Below are positions 35,866-40,436 of a DNA stretch of 40,436 bases, piece after piece. Under the pieces are notes generated by a model. The model searched no databases, was not told the DNA's origin, and saw only the letters and a program-made list of their open reading frames with translations. A program made the position numbers and the translations under genes. The DNA is taken from contig CAMAUZ010000074.1 in NCBI GenBank assembly GCA_945861535.1, positions 1 through 40,436 of the forward strand, read 5' to 3'. The DNA is from Akkermansia muciniphila (lineage in GTDB: Bacteria > Verrucomicrobiota > Verrucomicrobiia > Limisphaerales > BJHT01). Each line of letters starts with the position of its first letter. The first letter of the stretch is position 1.

Positions 35866-38721
35866 TCAGGGCTTCTTGCGAGGTGTGTCGAACAGGTCGT
35901 CCAGGGGTGAAGGCTTGTTTGAGGGGTCGAGGATGTTGGGCATGCCCCGCTCATCGGCGGGGCCGGCGAAGCGCACATGGCCCCAGAGCTGCGGGTCCAG
36001 ACGCGCCTCGGTCGGTTCGTCCGCCACGCCCGTCGCCATTGGGTTGGGCCAATACGCCCGGCTGCGCGTCGTGAACCCGTCGTCCGTGGACAATACCCCC
36101 CAGTCCATCTTGAGCACCTGGCCCGGCGCGGGCGCGAGACCGAGGTCCTTCAGCGGGATGGCGGCTTCGATGGTGTAGCGGTCGCCGTCCTCCTGCACGG
36201 CGATGACGGCGGCATCGAGAATCTTCACCTGGTCGAACACCGTCGTGCCGCCGGCGGGGGTGCTGGTCTCCCAGCGCCCGGCTTTTGGCGCATTCGGCGC
36301 GACCGGGCGGTAGAGCACGGCGATCGGCCTGCCTTTGGCGCGGGTCACGAGGATCCGGATGTCTCCGGCCTCGGGTGCCTTGCGGCCGGGCGTGGCATCC
36401 GCCCGCGTGCCGAGTTGCACGTCCACGGCCGCGCCGGTCTTGAAGTAGCGATGGAAATCGTCGCCGCCGTTCGTGAAGGCTCCGCGCTTCTCGACGGTCC
36501 AGCCGAGGAACAGCCTGTCGGCGTTGTAGCGCATGCCAAAGTTTGCCCAGTCGCCGATGCGGGTCACGGCGGGCCATTCGCGCTCGTTCATGCGCCCGTC
36601 GAGCACGGGCGCGCCCTGCGGGCACTCCTGCACTGGCACCCGCGCGAAGAGGTCGCGTTGAAACCGCTGGGCCTCCCACTCGCGGGTCCGGCGCAGCATC
36701 TCCGGCGTGACGGTCAGTTCCACCTCCCCGCGCCGGATGCGTTCGAGGCCCTGGACTTCCATCACGCTGATCCACATGCCGCCCATCACCACATAGAACT
36801 TGCCGTCCGCGGCCTGGGTGAAGAAGTAATGGAAGTGTTCCTGCCCGGCGGTGATGTTCTCCATCTTCGTGCCGCGCGCGTGCTCGGCCGGCCAGCCCTT
36901 CACCCGCGGATCGCTCTGGTGCAGGGTCACGTGTCCGGCCAACAGGCCGTCGGCCGTCCACAGGTTCCACTGGCCGTTGTTGGCGGCGATGACGAAAATG
37001 TCGCCGAGATCCCCCTGGACCTTGCCGAAACCGGCGATGCCGAATTGCAGGTCCACGCGGCCCGGCTGCCACGGCGGCACGTTCAGGCCGTCCATGCCGT
37101 GGGTGGCCCGATAGAACCAGAGCGTGCGGCCCTGGGGGTCAACGACCTCGTTGACACCGGAGCCGGCGCGCTGGCCGAAGCGGAAGTGGTTGCCGTTGGG
37201 CATGTGGTAACCCGCTTTGAACGGCATGGGGCGCAGTTCGTAGAACGGCGTGCCATCGGGTAGGAACTCCTTCACTTCGTAGCGTGCGGTGCCCGCCCAG
37301 AACCCGAGCTTCGCATCGGCCCGCCCGAGCTGCACAGCCTCGTTCTTCTGCTTAGGGGTCAGCACCGTCTCCGCAACCTGCACCTCGCCGTCGCCGTTGC
37401 GGTCAGCCCAGATGAAGGAGAAGCCGCCCAACGGCTTGCCGCCTGTCGCCTGCAGAAACTCCGGTTGCTGCAGGTACGGGAAGGCACCCGCGTCGCCCAC
37501 CGCCGCCGCCAGGCGCAGCCTCTTGGCTTTCTCGTCGTAGGCACAGACCACCTGGAACGGGCTCGTGTCGATGTGGTTCAGCGGAACGGTGACCAGATAC
37601 CGCCGCCCGTCCACCATGATCGCCTCGACCTTGACGCGGATGACTCTCGAACCATAAGGGCTGGCTTCATCGCGCCCTTTCGAGGACATCACGCTGTCGA
37701 GGCGGGTCTTGCCGGTCTCCCAGTCGAGATGGAAGCGCAGGTCCTGATAGTACAGGCGCGACTGGTCGTAGGGATCGAGAGTGCCACCGCCGCCGTAGGT
37801 GGTGTTGCCGAGGAAGTCTTGCACGAAGGCGCCATCCTGGCGGAAGTGGGCCACGCGGCGCGGGTTGTCATGCGGATACACGGCGTACAGGTCGCCGTTG
37901 CCGCTGGCGGCCAGGGCGCAGGCCTCGTCGATCACCGTCGGATCGTAGGGCCCGGGCTTCCGCGGCCCGGGCGTGCCGATGCTGCGCAGGTACTTGCCGC
38001 TCTCGTCGTAAACCCGGACCTGGCGGCGGTCGTCGGCCTGATCCCACACGTAGCATTGGCCCGCCGGATCGAAGGCAACGGGACTCAGCCAACCCGGCTT
38101 CTTCAAGTCTGTGACAAACGGCGCGGGCTTGGCGGGATCGTCGCCAATGCGCATGAGCTGGTTGTCGACAAACCCGAAGAGGGCGCCGTCCTTGTGCCGG
38201 AACGCGATGCCGCCGGTGATGGCGGAGGGCTTCTCGGACAGCAGCTTGCCGCTCGTCGCGTCAAACACGGCCAGCCGCTGGTGGACGATCGTGTCGACCG
38301 GTACATCACCCCCGAGCGGACGCAGCGCGGCGACGCCGTAGATGCGGCAGCGGCTGAGCTCGACGTTCCTCCCACCCCGGTCGCGTCGGATGCCCTCCGG
38401 GTATCCGGCCGCCTCGCCCCACTGCTTCACCACGCGCAGGCGCACGGCCTTCGTGTTCACGTCCTTGCCGAAATCCACCGTCCCGTCCAGGTAGAGCGCA
38501 TCGCCGTTGTTGCCCGCGTCGGGCTGATAGAAGTTGCGGCGCTTCTGGCGGTACTCGGCGACCGTCTCCCAACCGTTCGTGCCGGTCAGCTCCGCCGCCT
38601 CGCGGAGCGCGCGGCGGAGTTGAACGACCCGTCGGGCCTCATCGTGCTCGGCGAAATACAATTCCAAGCCGGCGAACTCGATGCTGCCAAAGCCAACTGG
38701 ACGAAGGCCTCGAAGCTTCAC
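35866..38721 (-). CDS. NHL-propeller/CBM9-like protein, 5' end missing
   Basis: About 950 residues remain of a relative of the 1652-residue gene. An N-terminal segment (ALYLDGTVDFGKDVNTKAVR) is followed by propeller blades (VAFDPAGQCYVWDQADDRRQ, LAASGNGDLYAVYPHDNPRR), an EF-hand-like loop (WADRNGDGEVQVAETVL), and a CBM9/DOMON-like C-terminal domain (APVLDGRMNEREWPAV, AAVDVQLGTRADATPG, YTIEAAIPLKDLGLA, SRAYWPNPMATGVADEP). There is no signal peptide. The frame runs on to 38865, but beyond about 38700 it is antisense to the peptidase gene. The GTG at 38721 is only a nominal start. I read it as a gene whose 5' end was lost in a rearrangement, so it may not be expressed. Confidence 0.7.
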   Translation of the reverse strand: MKLRGLRPVGFGSIEFAGLELYFAEHDEARRVVQLRRALREAAELTGTNGWETVAEYRQKRRNFYQPDAGNNGDALYLDGTVDFGKDVNTKAVRLRVVKQWGEAAGYPEGIRRDRGGRNVELSRCRIYGVAALRPLGGDVPVDTIVHQRLAVFDATSGKLLSEKPSAITGGIAFRHKDGALFGFVDNQLMRIGDDPAKPAPFVTDLKKPGWLSPVAFDPAGQCYVWDQADDRRQVRVYDESGKYLRSIGTPGPRKPGPYDPTVIDEACALAASGNGDLYAVYPHDNPRRVAHFRQDGAFVQDFLGNTTYGGGGTLDPYDQSRLYYQDLRFHLDWETGKTRLDSVMSSKGRDEASPYGSRVIRVKVEAIMVDGRRYLVTVPLNHIDTSPFQVVCAYDEKAKRLRLAAAVGDAGAFPYLQQPEFLQATGGKPLGGFSFIWADRNGDGEVQVAETVLTPKQKNEAVQLGRADAKLGFWAGTARYEVKEFLPDGTPFYELRPMPFKAGYHMPNGNHFRFGQRAGSGVNEVVDPQGRTLWFYRATHGMDGLNVPPWQPGRVDLQFGIAGFGKVQGDLGDIFVIAANNGQWNLWTADGLLAGHVTLHQSDPRVKGWPAEHARGTKMENITAGQEHFHYFFTQAADGKFYVVMGGMWISVMEVQGLERIRRGEVELTVTPEMLRRTREWEAQRFQRDLFARVPVQECPQGAPVLDGRMNEREWPAVTRIGDWANFGMRYNADRLFLGWTVEKRGAFTNGGDDFHRYFKTGAAVDVQLGTRADATPGRKAPEAGDIRILVTRAKGRPIAVLYRPVAPNAPKAGRWETSTPAGGTTVFDQVKILDAAVIAVQEDGDRYTIEAAIPLKDLGLAPAPGQVLKMDWGVLSTDDGFTTRSRAYWPNPMATGVADEPTEARLDPQLWGHVRFAGPADERGMPNILDPSNKPSPLDDLFDTPRKKP

Positions 38722-39357
38722 CCAACCACTGCCACCGGCCATCCCGCGCAGCCGTCCGGCAACGCCTCCGCGCAGCAGGGTGCCGACCTCCTGAAGCTCG
38801 TCCCATACCGCCAGCGCAAGAGCGAGCCGGGCAAGTTCGCCTTCGTGCAGATGCCGCACATACACCAGGGCTACAACAACTGCGGCTCCACCGCCTGCGC
38901 CACCTTCGCGCGTTTTCAGGGCAGCAAGCTCGGCGGCTGGGATTTCAAAAAGCTCTGTCCCTCACCGCTCGGCACCGGCACCGACTGGTGGCACCTGCTG
39001 GATGCCTCCTCGAAAATCGGCCAGGAGTGGAAGCTCGTCACTTACCCGCCCGACGACGATGGCTTCGACAAGGCGACCGCCATGCTGAAGGCCGAACTTG
39101 ATGCCGGCCGTTCCGTCGTCGTGGACTTCAAATACATCGGCCCGCAATACCCCGGCGGCTTCGCCGGTCACACGCTCAGCGTCTGTGGCTACATCGCGGC
39201 GGAGAATCTCTACATCCTTTGCAACCCCGCCGTCGCCACGCCCGGTCTGCAACTCATCACCGCCGCCGACCTAAAGAACTTCTGGCGCTCAGACTACTAC
39301 GGCTCACGCGCCAAGGCAGTGCTTTCACGGCCGGCGTTCGTGATCGTGACTCGATGA
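38674..39357 (+). CDS. Papain-like C39-type peptidase domain, 5' end missing
   Basis: About 227 residues remain of a cysteine-peptidase-like protein (Peptidase_C39_2 type). The catalytic order Gln-Cys-His-Asn is visible: HQGYNNCGSTACATF (Gln and Cys), GFAGHTLSVCGY (His), YILCNPAVATP (Asn). A linker rich in Ser, Gly and Gln (GNASAQQGADLLKLVPYRQR) precedes the domain. Before that, GELDAAKANWTKASKLHP looks like the end of a TPR helix pair. No usable in-frame start codon is found at the head, and the frame to the left is antisense to the propeller gene. The gene is therefore truncated, with the break somewhere within about 38600-38740. Whether it is expressed is doubtful. Confidence 0.7.
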   Translation, partial: ELDAAKANWTKASKLHPTTATGHPAQPSGNASAQQGADLLKLVPYRQRKSEPGKFAFVQMPHIHQGYNNCGSTACATFARFQGSKLGGWDFKKLCPSPLGTGTDWWHLLDASSKIGQEWKLVTYPPDDDGFDKATAMLKAELDAGRSVVVDFKYIGPQYPGGFAGHTLSVCGYIAAENLYILCNPAVATPGLQLITAADLKNFWRSDYYGSRAKAVLSRPAFVIVTR

Positions 39358-39563
39358 ATTCACGCTTTGCCTGATCAACGGGTTGCCGGCGGTGTTGACC
39401 CGGCCCGTGGATTCAGTGTCGGCCGGGTTCAAGCAGCTTTGCAGAGGCAGCTTCCCCTCCGCGTCCGGAAACGCACAGGTGGGGCCAGCGGCGGAGTGCC
39501 ATTCCTAATGGAGTCATACCATTTCGGAATGAAAACGGTGGAATGGTTCGGAGCGCTCTGGCT
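39358..39563. other. Non-coding spacer after the peptidase fragment
   Basis: No gene is supported. A partial hairpin occurs at 39501-39530 (attcc taatgg ... ccat ttc ggaat), a type of small palindrome. The spacer continues through the repeat block at 39564-39686. The rest, 39687-39878, shows no gene or clear structure. Confidence 0.4.
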
Positions 39564-39686
39564 CCCTCTCCCTTCATCGGATGAGGGGAGAGGGTTGGGG
39601 TGAGGGGTGTTCGCACGTCGCTGACCGACCGCACCCCTCATCCGGCCTACGGCCACCTTCTCCCCTCCTCCGCGGAAGGGAGAAGG
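39564..39686. repeat. Symmetric repeat with three hairpins (gggagagg type)
   Basis: The first hairpin pairs ccctctccc (39564-39572) with gggagaggg (39586-39594) around a 13-nt loop. A middle inverted pair is tgaggggt (39601-39608) with acccctca (39633-39640). The third pairs ccttctccc (39656-39664) with gggagaagg (39678-39686), again with a 13-nt loop. The whole is roughly two-fold symmetric. Similar ccctctcccc-type intergenic repeats are widespread in bacteria. Confidence 0.6.
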
Positions 39687-39878
39687 CTCGCGGCGTGGGT
39701 CGCGGGGACATTCCACCGATTGTCATTGGGACTTGGTATCAGTCTTGAGCGTGGCTGCTGGTGGCGGGACAGCAGCTCAGAACGTCCTCTCGTAGCTGAC
39801 CTTCTTTGGATTTCACCCAAACCGAATGATTGCGGCTGAAGACCACCATACCCGCACCAACTGGGCGTGGCGGCCCCC

Positions 39879-39907
39879 TTGACACCCCCCCGGGGGCTCG
39901 CTAGCTT
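39879..39907 (+). promoter_or_regulatory. Sigma70-like promoter of the prepilin-type gene
   Basis: A perfect -35 box TTGACA (39879-39884), a 17-base spacer of C and G runs, and a weaker -10 box TAGCTT (39902-39907) lie just before the ATG at 39917. If transcription starts at the usual distance, the message would begin at about the start codon and be nearly leaderless. This fits the lack of a Shine-Dalgarno site. Confidence 0.5.
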
Positions 39908-39916
39908 CAGCCCATC

Positions 39917-40436
39917 ATGCGTCCCCCGATTTCTCTTGCCTCTGCACGATCCCCAGCGATCCGGGCGGCATTCACCTTGATCGAATTGCTCGTGGTGATC
40001 GCCATCATCGCCATTCTCGCGGGGATGTTGCTGCCGGCACTCAGCAAAGCGAAGTCCAAGGCCGTACAGACCAAGTGTTCCTCCAACGTGCGGCAGGCTG
40101 GAATGGCGATGCGGTTGTATGCCGACGACCACGATGGCGTCCACCCCGTCACCACTGGCTGGGTGGATTTTGGCGGGCAAACGGGGGTGAACTTGCCCGG
40201 CGCGGTTCCCTATTCCGCCAACGCCAACTTGGTGGCGGAGACGAACCGACCGCTCAACCGTTACGCGGGTTCGGCGGCGGTGTTCGGCTGCCCCGGCGAC
40301 AAGGGGTCCGCGGAGAAGAACGTGGCGAACGCGTTTCAATCCGCAGGCACCAGCTATTTTCTCAACTTCGGCAACCAGGGCTTTCGCAGCAAGCATATCA
40401 CTGCCAACACGACGGCCCGGACCATCCGCTCCTCCG
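39917..40436 (+). CDS. Prepilin-type N-terminal cleavage/methylation protein, partial
   Basis: This is the 5' 173 codons of a type IV pilin-like or type II secretion pseudopilin-like protein, cut by the window end. The class III signal is [20 protein letters not shown]. Cleavage is expected between A18 and F19, with the conserved Glu at +5 (E23). The -1 residue is Ala rather than the classical Gly, a form common in this phylum. After the helix come [12 protein letters not shown], then [18 protein letters not shown] and VFGCPGDKG, as in the large verrucomicrobial and planctomycete family of such proteins (DUF1559-like). These are usually numerous per genome and their roles are mostly unknown. 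Confidence 0.88.
   Translation, partial: MRPPISLASARSPAIRAAFTLIELLVVIAIIAILAGMLLPALSKAKSKAVQTKCSSNVRQAGMAMRLYADDHDGVHPVTTGWVDFGGQTGVNLPGAVPYSANANLVAETNRPLNRYAGSAAVFGCPGDKGSAEKNVANAFQSAGTSYFLNFGNQGFRSKHITANTTARTIRSS

Noticed and set aside
37465-38670. Plus-strand extension of the peptidase fragment to the left
   Set aside because: It is antisense to well-conserved propeller blades. Only the part from about 38674 on looks like real protein.

Overview
The window is GC-rich, and almost every gene between 7.7 and 38.7 kb lies on the minus strand. The gene content points to Verrucomicrobiota, with Planctomycetota as the less likely alternative. The evidence is two sets of 'planctomycete-type' secreted c-type cytochromes (DUF1549/DUF1553 and DUF1587-1595-1592-1588-1585), each with a twin-arginine partner (DUF1501, DUF1552). 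It also carries two formylglycine sulfatases, SASA-type esterases, a DUF6288 protein, a double GxxExxY protein, a prepilin whose N-terminus reads AFTLIELL, and many short palindromic intergenic repeats. Strong Shine-Dalgarno sites are rare, so most starts were chosen from signal peptides, family N-termini and spacing.

Left end (1-7.7 kb): a MiaE-type tRNA hydroxylase (+), a secreted protein with two alpha/beta-hydrolase domains (-), a YidB/DUF937 protein (+), and a translationally coupled pair made of a beta-hydroxyacid dehydrogenase and an MFS transporter (-). Around and between these lie palindromic repeats and gene fossils: a vapC 3' end, an AraC-regulator 3' end and the 3' end of a beta-propeller/CBM9-like gene.

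Middle (7.7-25.8 kb, all minus): a DUF6288/HEAT protein, two SASA carbohydrate esterases, a 1652-residue NHL-propeller protein with a CBM9-like C-terminus, two sulfatases, and a tandem triplet of secreted paralogues of unknown function. All are predicted to be exported. The inferred theme is de-esterification, desulfation and binding of an acetylated, sulfated polysaccharide, but no glycoside hydrolase or lyase is visible.

Right part (26-35.3 kb, all minus): DUF1552, a double-domain GxxExxY protein, a DUF1592-type cytochrome, DUF1501, DUF1553 and a Phd/VapC module. The GxxExxY gene sits between the DUF1592 and DUF1552 genes, which are usually neighbours. It is bounded by two 93-bp near-perfect palindromes (31-bp arms, 31-nt loops) that encode both ends of the protein and hold its start and stop codons in their loops. 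This is the best candidate here for an undescribed mobile or regulatory unit.

Right end (35.3-40.4 kb): a fragment that resembles the 5' part of a group II intron, a second propeller/CBM9-like gene and a papain-like peptidase gene that meet head to head with both 5' ends missing, a repeat-rich spacer, and a promoter followed by a prepilin-type gene that runs off the window.
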